The notes under the pieces: generated by a model | What the model was told of the DNA's origin: nothing | The model's input: the letters and a program-made list of their open reading frames with translations, nothing else | Databases searched by the model: none | Shown here: piece by piece, positions 24,557-35,661 of the stretch | How the letters are laid out: every line of letters begins with the position of its first letter | Numbering within the stretch: position 1 is the stretch's first letter | Origin: Nymphaea colorata | Lineage: Eukaryota > Streptophyta > Magnoliopsida > Nymphaeales > Nymphaeaceae | Assembly: GCF_008831285.2 (NCBI RefSeq) | Contig: NC_045145.1 | Location: forward strand, 12,834,802-12,898,801 | Reading direction: 5' to 3' | Length of the DNA stretch: 64,000 bases | Position numbers and translations under genes: made by a program

Positions 24557-25790
24557 TACAGTTTTTTTCGAAAAATCAGAATTCACCCGGGCAATCAAAC
24601 GGGCCCTTACGAAAGGCTCATCCAGGGACAAGAAAATGAGATCACGATTTTCTATTAAAAATAAACAACTCATCGAAATTGGAGGAAGCAGTTCAGAAAT
24701 CCTGAGGATTAGCAATTACCAACGCACTATTATGTGTTACCAACCATGTGTTTCTTATTTTAACTACTTATAGCTCCCCAATCACAGAAAACATATTTCA
24801 TTCGAAAAAAATGAAAAAAAAACGTTAAAAAAAAGTCAGCCAAAAAAAGGAAAAACATAAAAAAAATGTATTCTTCATGTTTTTTCGTGTTTTATTTGCA
24901 TTTGTTTCACGTTCTTTTACATTTTTTAATTACCAGATTTTTATTTTTCACATTTTGTTTTTAGTTTTTAACATTTTTAAAATTGGCCAAGATTTTCTCG
25001 ATATTTTCAACATTTTGCCATATTATGCCCGGGAAAAGTCTCATCTTTTTATATTCAAGAACAAAATTTCTGACAATGGCTTATATACGGCTAGTATCTA
25101 TTACTAAAAGAGCCATACAAGTGGTAAAAAATTCAATTTTTAACATTCTGTGCTTGCATGTAATGTACAGAGGAAGCTATGACTTTACATTCCTCCTGAT
25201 GTTGTAATGCTTAAATACACTCTATCCTGTCTTTTCAGTTTCTAATTAAATCTGCAGTCAGAATTAATGTGCAGTGAGCAGCAGTGAGAAAAATTACCTG
25301 ATTGAGCAAATTTACTTTCTTAAGACCAAAAAGAAAATGCACATGCTGTGGAAATGCAAGGTGCCTCACACAATTCATTAGTGTCTAGTAATAAAAGCTC
25401 ATAGACTTGAATGAAAATAATGTTGAGTGTAGCAGAAGACAGAACACCACTGCTGGGATCAACCATATAACCATATTTATCTGCACACATTATTTGTTAT
25501 ATTTTTAAATTATAGCCTATGAAGAGGCACAGATCCAAGAGACATAGAGAGCAAGTAGCATCAGGATTCAAGCATACATTCACATGATCAATCTGATACG
25601 ACCTTAGAATCCAAGTACATGGTCACGATGTCTTCACCAGAATATTAGCATTTACTGAAAAGCATCAAGCAATTTTGATAAACTAAAATGACACATTCAT
25701 GCAAATACATATCTTAGATTGCCAGATATATAACGAGAAGTACCGGTTAACAACCTAACTCACTTTTAAGCTCGGCCTCCTGCTTCAGTG

Positions 25791-26874
25791 TCGGGGTGGG
25801 CATCCGGCCAGGCCGGGCCGACCCGTCGGGCCTGAAGCCCGGGCCCGGCCCAAAATATTGCCGGGCCGGACCACCAAGAATCAGGCCCAGCCCGGCGGCC
25901 CGTTTGGCGACGACGACGGCATCTCCTCTCCAGCCAGGGGCGTGGACGCTCGAGGCGGCGACGACGACGGCATCTCCAGCCAGGGGCATGGGCGCTCGAG
26001 GCGGTGACGACGACAGCATCTCCAGCCAGGGGCGTGGACTCGTGGACTCGAGCGTGTGTGGGCGAAGTGTGCTTGTGGGTGAAGCCAGCCAGGGTCGTGG
26101 ACTCGTGGACTCGAGCGTGTGTGGGCGAAGTGTGCTTGTGGGTGAAGCCAGCCAGAGTCGTGGACTTGTGGGTGCTCGAGGCGGAGGAGAGCCAAGGCGC
26201 TCGAGCAGATGCAGCAGGAGCAGCGGCGGTAGGAGGAGGCGACGGCGGAACGCAGGGAAAGGGGAGACGGAGACAGGAGGAGGGTTTAGTGCAGGCGAGG
26301 CCGACGACCGCCTTCTCTCCGCCATGCCTCTTCTTCCACGGCGTTCTCAGAGCGCTAGCCACCTGCGCAGAGGAGAAGGTAGGGAAAGGGGAAACGCCGG
26401 AATGGAGAGGAGGAGAAAGAGGGAGAGGGGGAGCAGTAGGGATTAGGGAAAGGGGGAGCGGTAGGGATTAGGGAAAGAGGGAGCGGAGAGGAGGAGAAAG
26501 ACGGAGAGGGGGAGCAGAGAGGCGGAGAAAGAGGGAGAGGGGGAGGGGAAAGGAGGAGGAAGAGGGATTGGCCGAGAGGGGGAAAGGAAGGAGGGGGAGA
26601 GGAGGAGCGGTCGAGCGGAGCTGCGGAGAGGGAGAGGTCAGAGGAGGAGGGGGAGGGAGAGGGAGACAGAGGACAGGAGGGAGGAGGGGGAGCGGGGCTG
26701 CGGGAGGGGCCGAGGGGGAGCCTGGGAGTCGGGCCTGCTGGGCCGCCGCCGGGCCTGTATCCGGCTCGGGACTGCTGCCGGGCCGGGCTATCGGGCCCAG
26801 CCCGGGCCAGGTTTTCCCCAGCCCAGGCCCGGGTCCAACCGGGCCGGGCCGGGTCGGCCCGACGCCCAGCCCTA
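25791..26874. mobile_element. GC-rich hAT-like non-autonomous element, 1084 bp
   Basis: It is flanked by a perfect 8-bp duplication, CTTCAGTG (25783-25790 and 26875-26882). The ends are TCGGGGTGGGCATCCGG and the inverse TAGGGCTGGGCGTCGGG, with GGGCCCGG-type subterminal repeats on both sides. The interior is extremely GC-rich, with long purine tracts on the plus strand (26.36-26.70 kb) and a 63-bp tandem duplication. Open frames on both strands come from this composition, and none looks like a known protein or transposase. The end sequence and 8-bp duplication place it in the hAT superfamily. Confidence 0.8.
26034..26159. repeat. 63-bp tandem duplication inside the GC-rich hAT-like element
   Basis: Two copies (26034-26096 and 26097-26159), each starting GTGGACTCGTGGACTCGAGC, differ by only one base by eye. 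A degenerate third start follows. The unit is a multiple of three, which is why it leaves open frames on both strands. Confidence 0.9.
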
Positions 26875-27272
26875 CTTCAGTGGATCCCAACCCGCCTCCT
26901 TTAATAGTTTCAGCTTCAACTCCAAAAAAGCTAGGAACTAGGACAAACATCTATTTAATAACCCCTTCATAAGCTCTTGAAGATCTCTCACAATCTTCAA
27001 TACGAACTAATTTTTTGGGGTATTACAATCCACCTCCCTTAAGGTACATGTGTCTGCGCATGTAGAACCCTAGGTCCAAGTATTGAACTGGCTTTGATAC
27101 CACTGATATTACACTCATGCAGCTCCATTAGTTCTTCCTTGGGTTGCCTGATAATAAGTAAACATTCCTTGGTGTCTGAAATGTTAAAAACCATCAGTCT
27201 CTAATGATAAGCACACATTCTTGAGCCCTCACACAGCTTTGTTAACTCTCCTATATCACCGTTGAATCATTG

Positions 27273-27274
<2 letters not shown>

Positions 27275-27368
<94 letters not shown>
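27275..27368. repeat. Compound (AT)n(AG)n microsatellite
   Basis: About 63 bases of AT are followed by about 31 bases of AG. It is immediately followed by the dispersed repeat at 27370-27500. Confidence 0.95.
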
Positions 27369-27369
<1 letters not shown>

Positions 27370-27370
<1 letters not shown>

Positions 27371-27500
27371 GACTCTGGATTTTCAGAGTCGCCCATCCAT
27401 CTATCCAGGGTCATCCTATTCATCTTCATCATAATGGATGGTTAAGAAAAGAACAATGAGGAAAATGTGATGGACATTTTTGTCATCTAGTATTACTACT
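27370..27500. repeat. Dispersed repeat, copy 2 (TGACTCTG...GGTTAAGAAAA)
   Basis: Relative of 21423-21535. It directly abuts the GA end of a microsatellite, as if the microsatellite grew from one end of the repeat. A partly inverted echo (GGTTGGGCGACTGG) near 27570 suggests that it may be a longer element with inverted ends. Confidence 0.5.
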
Positions 27501-28690
27501 TACTTTTTTTTTTCCTTGTTTTCCTCTCAACTATCCATCTATGTTAGATGGACAACCCTAGTTAAATGGTTGGGCGACTGGATAGCTACTGTCTGATGCA
27601 TTACATCAGGTGGATGTGATTGGATGGAGCTTTAGATGATCCAAGAATTTCATCAGCATTTTTAAATACCATGGTCCTTAAAACTGTAAAATTTAGCCTT
27701 ATGTCATTTTCATTAATTAAGATTATAATAAGATCTGAATATAATGACCTGTGCGGCAGTTTTGGACTACAAAAACAAATATGTCTATTGGGGGAGGCAA
27801 TAGGTGATCCACTTCCTTATATATAAGATAGACTAGAGCCAATTCATCTATCAGGAGTGTTAGAGGCCACTAGATTATGCATCTGGTCAGGATATGTCAT
27901 GATTAAAATAGATCAATGAACAGGTTTTTCATGAAGCAACTTATATACAGAGTTGGAGTTGTGGTAGGCTTCATCTTTAATCAAAGTAATATTCTTAGCA
28001 CTTTGCTTCCAGCACATATCAACATGTTGACCCTTCACAAACAAGACAAGCAAATATAAAATTGGATTCTTTGAAATAAACAGAAGATTGCATATTATTC
28101 TGAAACTCAATAGCTATCTATAGTTGAAAGTTGAAACCTGCGGCAGATTGATGGACTGAACCGAAATCAAGCTGCCACCTGTTTCATCTACCTGTGTTGT
28201 TGACTACAAGAGCCCTTCATCTGGTTCTTCCTTGTACTCTCACAAGTATAATGGGCACTTGGCAGGACAATATCTGTGGTGATCACAACATGACTTTAGT
28301 TCTATACTGCACAGAAAGCAACATTATCTATCAAAGGTGCCATGACTTATGAAGAAAGCAAACGCATATATCAAGTGGAGCAAGCTTTCTTCAAATTGCA
28401 CATCAGGAGGCTTCTCTTAACAAAAAAGGACCAAACCACACCATCCAAATCTAATCATCAAGTAAAAGCTCATGAACTTGGCAGTTAAATAGAGACAGAG
28501 TCCTTCACTCAGAATCTTTTTGAGCGTGTTCGTGTTGATGTATTTGACCTAGTCAGGTTCTTCATCAATCTCATTTTGAGCATTAACTTGTCATTGACAT
28601 TCCTTCTTAAAATTTTTAATGACCCAAGTATACATATTATACTTGTCATTCTCAGAATGTTATTGTTTGCCCATAGCTCCACAACTTGAG
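27501..28690. other. Intergenic left flank of the Copia element
   Basis: No gene is recognised. On the minus strand, 28060-27915 contains a protein-like frame preceded by an AG (GQHVDMCWKQSAKNITLIKD, then EAYHNSNSVYKLLHEKPVH). It could be an exon of an unidentified gene interrupted by the Copia insertion, but I found no supporting partner. Confidence 0.4.
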
Positions 28691-28695
28691 CCTAT

Positions 28696-29058
28696 TGTTG
28701 GGTAGTGGCCTTGAGCCCGATCCCTTTCCCTCTATAACTGCAAAGGAGATTCTGTAGTTATGGAATTAAAACAGGAAATAAATCAAATATTAAAGTTTCC
28801 GTTTTAATTCTTACCATAAGTCTTCAAGCCATAACCGTAGCTGGGATTTGGGAAAATCCTGAGAGGCGGTCTATAAAGCCCAGCCCCTATTCATCTAATA
28901 AAGGGTTGAGAAATCAACTGCGCCTCTTAGAAGCAAACCCCCAAAACCAATTTCTCTCTTGTTTCTTTCCTCCTCTCTTGCTCACAGGTCTTGCATTTGA
29001 CACGCTGCTGCTGGTGGACCTACTTCACAGACGCCGATCCGCTGCTCAAGATTCTACA
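28696..29058 (+). repeat. 5' LTR of the Copia element
   Basis: 363 bp, TG...CA. It carries a TATAAAG-like box around 28873 and would start transcription of the element. By eye it differs from the 3' LTR at five sites: T/G, T/C, A/G, G/A and G/A. Confidence 0.95.
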
Positions 29059-29073
29059 TTGGTATCAGAGCCA
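29059..29073 (+). other. Primer-binding site of the Copia element
   Basis: TTGGTATCAGAGCCA follows the 5' LTR directly and complements the 3' end of plant initiator tRNA-Met. Confidence 0.9.
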
Positions 29074-29091
29074 TACTTGTCGAATTCCAAA

Positions 29092-32000
29092 ATGACTTCA
29101 AGAGTGGGAGCCTCTGAACTAGCTAAGACTGAAAAACTCAGTGGAAATAATTTTCATGCATGGAAACGTAGGATCATGTTGGCCTTAACTTTAGAAAGAC
29201 TGATTTATGTGATCAACAAGCCCTTTCCTACTTTAGGAGACAAACCTACTTATGAGGAAAAGAAGGAATCTGAGGCTTTTGAGAATGATGACTTGATGGC
29301 CAGAACCATCATGTTAACATTCATGGAAGATTATCTGATCAGAGTGTTTGAAGACTGTCCAACAGCAAAAGATATGTTAGATAGTATTTCATCCAAATTC
29401 AACACCACTACTACTATGCATGTTCAATTGTTGCTAGAACAGTATACCTCGTATAAAATGAAGGAATCAGATAAAGTTGTTGACCATGTTAACAAAATGT
29501 TGGTCATGGCTAAGGACCTAGCAGTAGTGGGAAATGTGATATCTGATAACATGCAAATATGTACCATTCTGAATAGTTTACCATCTTCTTGGGATATGGC
29601 TGTCACAGCGTTGAGTCTTCAATTTGACACTTTGAATCTAGAGAAACTCCCTATACAATTAGCTATTCAGCAAGAACGTTTGACCAAGAGAAATGATGTA
29701 GAACTTATGAATGTTCAAGAAAAACCAACAAATCTTGCGCCTATAAGGTCTAAAGACTTTAAAAAGAAAAACAATGGCAAGTTCAAAGGAAATTTTGCAG
29801 GAACTCCAAGAACTCAAGGAACTGTAGTGAAATGCTACAGATGTGGGAAGCCTGGACACATCAAGAAGAACTGCAAGACAAAATTCTCGAACAAGAAAGA
29901 CAATATGAGTCAGAACAACAAAAACAAAGAAAAAGAACATGAAGACTACAATGAAGAAGTTATTTGTGTTGTGTCAGAGTGCTTGTTTGCAGATGGAGAT
30001 CTAACTGGTTGGTGAGTTGATTCGGGAGCTACACGTCACATTGCAAAAACAAAAGAAGGCATGATTCGTATGGAAAACCTAAGTTCAGGAATGCAAAAAG
30101 TTTATATGGGTAACAACTCATACTGTGATGTAATGGGAGTTGGGACATATCGACTGAATGTTGGGGGTACTAGTGTCATTCTTACTGAAGTCTTGTATGT
30201 TCCCTCCATGCGAAGGAATTTAGTGTCAGTCCCTACTTTGACTGGAAAAGGTTTTGAAATTCGTTTTGTTCCAGGGAAAGTTACAGTGGGAAAACATGGA
30301 AGGACCATGTTTGACGGAAAATATGTTAAAGAACATGGTATGTTCAAACTCAATGAAATGAATAAATCTTCTGGTTCTGCTTATTTTGATTGTGCGATGA
30401 ATGTGAGTACAAATCTATGGCACGAAAGATTAGGCCATGTAAGCATCAACAAGATGAAGATTTTAGCACAACAGGGTATTATACCTGACATTAAAGCAAA
30501 TGATTTCACGAAATGTGAGGTGTGTTTATATGGAAAGATGACAAGAAAACCCTTTCCATCTGAAGTAATTCGGGCCACTGATTTATTGGAAATAATCCAC
30601 ACCGACATTTGTGGACCTTTTAGAGTCCAAACACATGGTGGAAAGTTATATTTTATAACTTTTATTGATGACTTTTCAAGATTTGGATATATTTATCTAA
30701 TTAGATATAAGTCAGAAGCACTTGAAAAATTCAATGAATATAAATCTGAAGTCGAGAGACAACTTGGGAAAGACATCAAGGTTATAAGGTCTGATCGAGG
30801 AGGTGAATATACATCAAATGAATTCCTCGAACACTGCAAAGACCTTGGAATTAATAGGCAAAAAACAATGCCTAGGACACCGCAGCAAAATGGTGTCGCT
30901 GAGAGGTGTAACAGAACCTTCTTGAACATGGTGAGATCCATGTTGGCAGGTGCACAATTACCCAAAGTTTTTTGGGGAGAGGCTGTGTTAACAGCCATGT
31001 ATACTATTAATCGAGTGCCCTGCAAGGCAGTCCCAACCACTCCTTATGAGAGATGGACTGGTGTGAAACCAGACTTAAGACATCTCAAGAGATGGGGATC
31101 TGTAGTACATGTAAAAGTTTTAGATCCAAAAATGGATAAACTGGATAACAGATCAGTAAGATGTGTGTTTATTGGATATCCAAAAGAGTCCAAAGGCTAC
31201 AGATTATATCACTCTACTATGGGTCTCATAGAAAGTAGAGATGTGGAGTTCCTTGAAGAAATAAATAACAATGATAGTAATCCAGTGAAAGATCATAACT
31301 ATCTACTGGAGGATCTGATTTATTCAGATGATCAGTCTGGCAAAGAACCGACTGGAGTACAGTTTGGTAATGAACCAACTGTGGATCAGTTTGGTAATGA
31401 ACCAACTGAGCATGAAATTTCTGGAATACAGTCTGGTAATGAACCGACTGGAGATCAGTTTGGTAATGAACCAACTGAGCATGAAATTTCTGGAATACAG
31501 TCTGGTAATGAACCGACTGGAGATCAGTTTGGTAATGAACCAACTGAGCATGAAATGCCTGGTGTACAGTCTGGTAATGAACCGACTGGGGAACAGTTAG
31601 GCAATGAACCAACTGATACAAGTAACTTATCAAATCAGACTTTGTTAGGTCGTAAAAGACCTAGGGCTCCACCTTCATATTTGAGTGATTATTATGTATA
31701 TCTTGCAGAGGAGCTATGCTGTTTAGCAGATATTGACGAAATGTCTGACAATCTGACATATGACGATGCGATAAATTCGCATGAATCATCAGATTGGGTG
31801 AACGCTATGGATGAGGAAATTGAATCCATAGAAAAGAATAAAGTCTGGGAATTAGTAGATCTTCCTAATGACAGAAAACCCATTGGATGTAAATGGGTGC
31901 TAAGGAAGAAGTATAAAGCTGACGGATCAGTCGAAAAATTCAAAGCCAGACTGGTAGCGAAAGGTTTTTCCCAAAAGAAATGAATTGATTATTCAGAGAC

Positions 32001-33300
32001 TTATTCGCCGGTTGCAAAGTTTGCTTCGATCAGAATAATTTTGGCTATTGCGGCTTTCTATGACTTAGATATTTGTCAGATGGATGTAAAGACTGCTTTT
32101 CTGAATGGTGAGTTGAAAGAAACTATATATATGACTCAACCATCAGGATATGTCATCAAGGAAAAAGAAGACAAAGTGTACAAGTTGAATAAATCGTTGT
32201 ATGGACTGAAACAGTCTCCTAGACAATGGTATTTTGCTTTTCACAAAGCAATTACAAAACTTGGGTTCGTTGCAAACCAACTGGATCACTGTGTGTATGT
32301 TTGGAAAAGTGGGAGCCTTTTCTGTATTCTATCATTATATGTTGATGACATATTACTAACTGGAAATGATAACGACATGATTGTCAAAACGAAGACTTGG
32401 CTGAACAAAAACTTCGAAATGAAGGACTTGGGTGAAGCTTCATACATACTAGGAATAAAGATCACTCGAGATAGAGACTCAAGAATTCTGAGTTTGAGCC
32501 AAGAACGATATATTGATTATATCTTAAAGAAATTTCGAATGCAAGATTGCAAACCAATCGGAACTCCTATAGCTAAAGGAGCAAATTTAAGCAGGAACGA
32601 TTGTCCTGGAGAAGAACAACAGAAATTACATGTTCCTTATGCACAGGCTGTTGGTAGTCTAATGTATCTAATGTTGTGTACCAGACCTGACATAAGTTTT
32701 CCTATCGGTCTGGTAAGTCGTTATCAAAGTAATCCTGGGTGACCACATTGGCAAGCAGTCAAAAGGATTTTTCGGTATATTAAAGGAATAAAGGGACTAA
32801 AATTGTCCTATCAAGCTGATGAGCTGACCTTAGTTGGCTATTCAGATGCGGATTTTGCAGGATGCAAAGATGATAGTAAGTCTACATCTGGTTATGTATT
32901 CCTCTTTGGAGGTGGAGCGATAGTCTGGTCCTGTAAGAAACAGGGATGTGTTGCTCAACACACACAAGAAGCAGAATATGTAGCATGTAATGTTGCTACC
33001 ACATTTGCTGTCTGGATAAATCGGTTCTTAAAAGACTTGAAATTAGATCTTGATCATGAACCAGTTCAACTATATTGTGATAATCAGGCAGCAATATCAC
33101 TTATGAAAAATGGAGCTGTGAGCTCGAAGAGTAAACATATAATGGTGAAATACCATTATGTTCATGAAATGATTGAAAAAAATGAAATCTCAGTTGAATA
33201 CATGCCTACCAATGACATGGTAGCAGATCCCCTTACCAAGGGAATTTCAGAAGACTTGTTTACCAAGCATGTAGCCCATATGGGGTTGAGATATATTTGA
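29092..33300 (+). pseudogene. Copia gag-pol polyprotein with three in-frame TGA stops
   Basis: One continuous frame of about 1403 codons encodes the whole polyprotein. Gag starts at the ATG at 29092 and ends in a zinc knuckle, CYRCGKPGHIKKNC (residues about 248-261). Then come the protease (VDSGATRH), the pre-integrase HHCC region (LWHERLGHVS...C..C), integrase with its three acidic residues (TDICGP, RSDRGGEY, PQQNGVAER), a repetitive linker (31330-31620), reverse transcriptase (YVDD near codon 1083) and RNase H (GYSDADFAG, QEAEYVA, YCDNQAA). There are no frameshifts. The only breaks are TGA at 30013-30015 (one codon before the protease motif), 31981-31983 (in the reverse transcriptase) and 32740-32742 (between reverse transcriptase and RNase H). 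The catalytic residues look intact. Without readthrough only Gag would be made. Confidence 0.95.
31330..31618 (+). repeat. In-frame coding tandem repeat, GNEPT motif, in the Copia linker
   Basis: The motif (F/S)GNEPT recurs about nine times between integrase and reverse transcriptase. A higher-order 69-bp unit (23 residues: SGIQSGNEPT, GDQFGNEPT, EHEI) is repeated almost exactly. All spacings keep the frame. The region is acidic, polar and probably disordered. Confidence 0.95.
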
Positions 33301-33393
33301 AAAGTTGCGATGGACAAACCAATGATGGAAAACCTCGTAACTTAGAAACAGAAAACCCACATAAAGTGGAAGCAAACTGTCGGTCTCATGGCC

Positions 33394-33403
33394 AAGTGGG
33401 AGA
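33394..33403 (+). other. Polypurine tract of the Copia element
   Basis: AAGTGGGAGA lies directly before the TG of the 3' LTR. In this family it primes plus-strand DNA synthesis. Confidence 0.8.
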
Positions 33404-33766
33404 TGTTGGGTAGTGGCCTTGAGCCCGATCCCGTTCCCTCTATAACTGCAAAGGAGATTCTGCAGTTATGGAATTAAAACAGGAAATAAATCAAATATTA
33501 AAGTTTCCGTTTTAATTCTTACCATAAGTCTTCAAGCCATAACCGTAGCTGGGATTTGGGGAAATCCTGAGAGGCGGTCTATAAAGCCCAACCCCTATTC
33601 ATCTAATAAAGGGTTGAGAAATCAACTGCGCCTCTTAGAAGCAAACCCCCAAAACCAATTTCTCTCTTGTTTCTTTCCTCCTCTCTTGCTCACAGGTCTT
33701 GCATTTGACACGCTACTGCTGGTGGACCTACTTCACAGACGCCGATCCGCTGCTCAAGATTCTACA
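33404..33766 (+). repeat. 3' LTR of the Copia element
   Basis: 363 bp, TG...CA, followed directly by the target duplication CCTAT. It is 98.6% identical to the 5' LTR. Confidence 0.95.
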
Positions 33767-33771
33767 CCTAT

Positions 33772-35577
33772 AACTTGGTGCCATTTCTTTTGCTGCATTA
33801 CATAACCAAGGGTTGGTAACTTATGTGAAACAAACTCTGCCATAAAAAAGTGCAGGATCTAGCTTTTACGAAAATCTTACGTATACAGAAGTATACACAC
33901 ACACACATATCTATATATAGAAAGTGAGAGAGAGAGAGAACTTAAGTGGGTTGCTTTTTTTACCTGTAATGGCTATTCTCAATCGCTTTGTCTTTTTGGG
34001 TCGGAAATAATAATGGCTGGTTAAAGCTTTGCATGCCTCTTTCTCACTGAATTATTCTCTTAATCATCACCCCTTGTGCACTTGAGTTAGTGAAGATATT
34101 GATGAGTTTTAACAATTGAAAGAGCTTTGATCTTGCACAAACTTTATCCTGTCATAAGCATACGCTAACACATATGCTATCTAAGATAGATTGCCGACAT
34201 TGGTCCTTTCTGTCAAAGATAACTGCTTATCTGCCAACGTTTCGGAAACAAGTCTGAACATAACATATTGAGCAAAAGATCTTTGACTGGAAGCATCGAT
34301 GTTTCTTGTTATGACCACATAAAGGAGGGCTATGGCATGATGAGCTTGAGGGGCTTCTCCCTGCACAAATGAGCATATTGCACCTCGTTCTTTGGAAGCT
34401 GTATTATCTTGCTGTAGCTATCAGGTCTTAATGCTTGAGAAAGTATCTTCCAGTAAAACAATTGTCCATGTAGTCCGTTTCAGGAACTTAATAATGGTGC
34501 ATGATTTGAAAAGGAAAAGAGCGTGCATGATTGAAACAAATAATTACTACCAGTCTATCATCCAGCAAGCAAGATCAGTATCACCCCCATCTGTGCAAAC
34601 AATTTACAGGGAAAAAAGAAGTCCATCGAAACAAGTGAATTATGCTTCTTTACAACTACGAATAAGTCTCCCCTAATATGGAATATAAGTCCTTTCTTCT
34701 TGAACTGTTTTTCCTCATGTGTTGCTTTGAAACTTTGCCAATCAGGTCCAGTTTTTCGCTACAGTGAAAATGGAAGTGATTCATCAAGAAAGGCTGTTAT
34801 GGAAGGTGTGTGCAAACAATTCATAGATGATAGTGATGACTCCAGTGATTGATACTTATCAGGATATTGTTTAATAGGGCCCTAATATAAGGTGTATCTG
34901 GTCATCGACTTCCTATAACAGCAACTTGAGTGTCTGCAACACTCACACACCTGTGATGTTTAACTCACAATTCGTTTTTTGACTTAGAATTTTGTGGGAA
35001 GAGGAATGTGTGAGAGTTTGCCTGCTCAGTTGTCACCACATACAGTAACTGCATCAATACCATCCAGGAAATTTGTGACGCAAAAGAAGCACTTGGATAG
35101 AAATCTAAAGATGTATAGATGTTCAATCCCTAACGTGTTTGAAAGTGGCACCATCATGCATTCGCTTTTATTTTTCATAAATTGTGTTGGAATTAAATGG
35201 ACTAGAAGGGAAAGTTATTAGCATGTTAGGACCCATCTGCTGAACATAAGGTCGACCAATCAATTAATACTTCCAAGGTATTTTTGTAAACTCTGGATTT
35301 TCAGAAGCAGATCATTAATTTGATCACCTTACATCTGATCTTGGGTTGCCTTCTGCTAGCTCCACATCATAGTCAAGGTCATACCTTGATCTAATCCATA
35401 TTTTATGACTTGAAATGGGCAAGACTTTCTTCAATTTGTTAATTTCTCTTTCTTCTCTCACTTGCTCATCTACTCTTTCTCTTCCTTTCATCTTTTCCTC
35501 ACTACTAATTTTCTCACCCTGAGGTTTGTGGATCTTGGAAATAAGAGAATTTGAAAACTCAGACTTATTTGGAATTG

Positions 35578-35661
<84 letters not shown>

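Larger units (their letters stand above)
23020..24606. mobile_element. PIF/Harbinger-like non-autonomous element
   Basis: The left end GGGTGTGTTTGATG and the right end, the inverse of GGGCCCGTTTGATTG, are terminal inverted repeats. They are flanked by TTA on both sides (23017-23019 and 24607-24609), the hallmark target duplication of PIF/Harbinger and Tourist elements. The 1587-bp interior has no transposase. It contains a tandem array near 23.53-23.71 kb, a CG-rich stretch at 24.2-24.4 kb, and strong hairpins near the right end. Confidence 0.8.
25747..27104 (-). mobile_element. TRIM fragment: one LTR plus internal domain, split by a hAT-like element
   Basis: On the minus strand, 27027 begins an LTR (TGTAATACCCC) that matches the LTRs of the tandem TRIM at 58275-59749. 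Removing the hAT-like insert (25791-26874) and one 8-bp duplication leaves about 189 bp, the same LTR length as in that array. Before it on the minus strand lies a 77-base internal domain, with a primer-binding site reading TGGTATCAAAGCC and a polypurine tract reading AAGGGAGGTGGAT. Beyond 27105 no second LTR of normal length is found, so the other LTR was lost. Confidence 0.75.
28696..33766 (+). mobile_element. Complete LTR retrotransposon, Ty1/Copia
   Basis: The element is 5071 bp and flanked by a perfect CCTAT duplication (28691-28695 and 33767-33771). The two LTRs are 363 bp each, begin TGTTGGG, end TTCTACA, and differ at five positions (1.4%), so the insertion is young. The primer-binding site TTGGTATCAGAGCC follows the 5' LTR, matching initiator tRNA-Met. 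A polypurine tract, AAGTGGGAGA, precedes the 3' LTR. Domain order gag, protease, integrase, reverse transcriptase, RNase H is that of Ty1/Copia. It is non-autonomous in its present form because of three premature stops. Confidence 0.97.

Noticed and set aside
25747-26972. Overlapping GC-rich frames of 100-216 residues on both strands
   Set aside because: They lie inside a hAT-like element with 8-bp duplications, consist of proline/arginine/glycine-rich low complexity and a 63-bp duplication, and resemble no protein.
28906-29091. Gag start at 28906 within the 5' LTR
   Set aside because: The frame happens to be open through the LTR and primer-binding site. The same LTR-encoded peptide recurs at 33614 in the 3' LTR. 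The first ATG after the primer-binding site, at 29092, is the sensible start.
31226-31633. Minus-strand repetitive frame over the GNEPT repeat
   Set aside because: It is the antisense shadow of an in-frame tandem repeat in Copia gag-pol.
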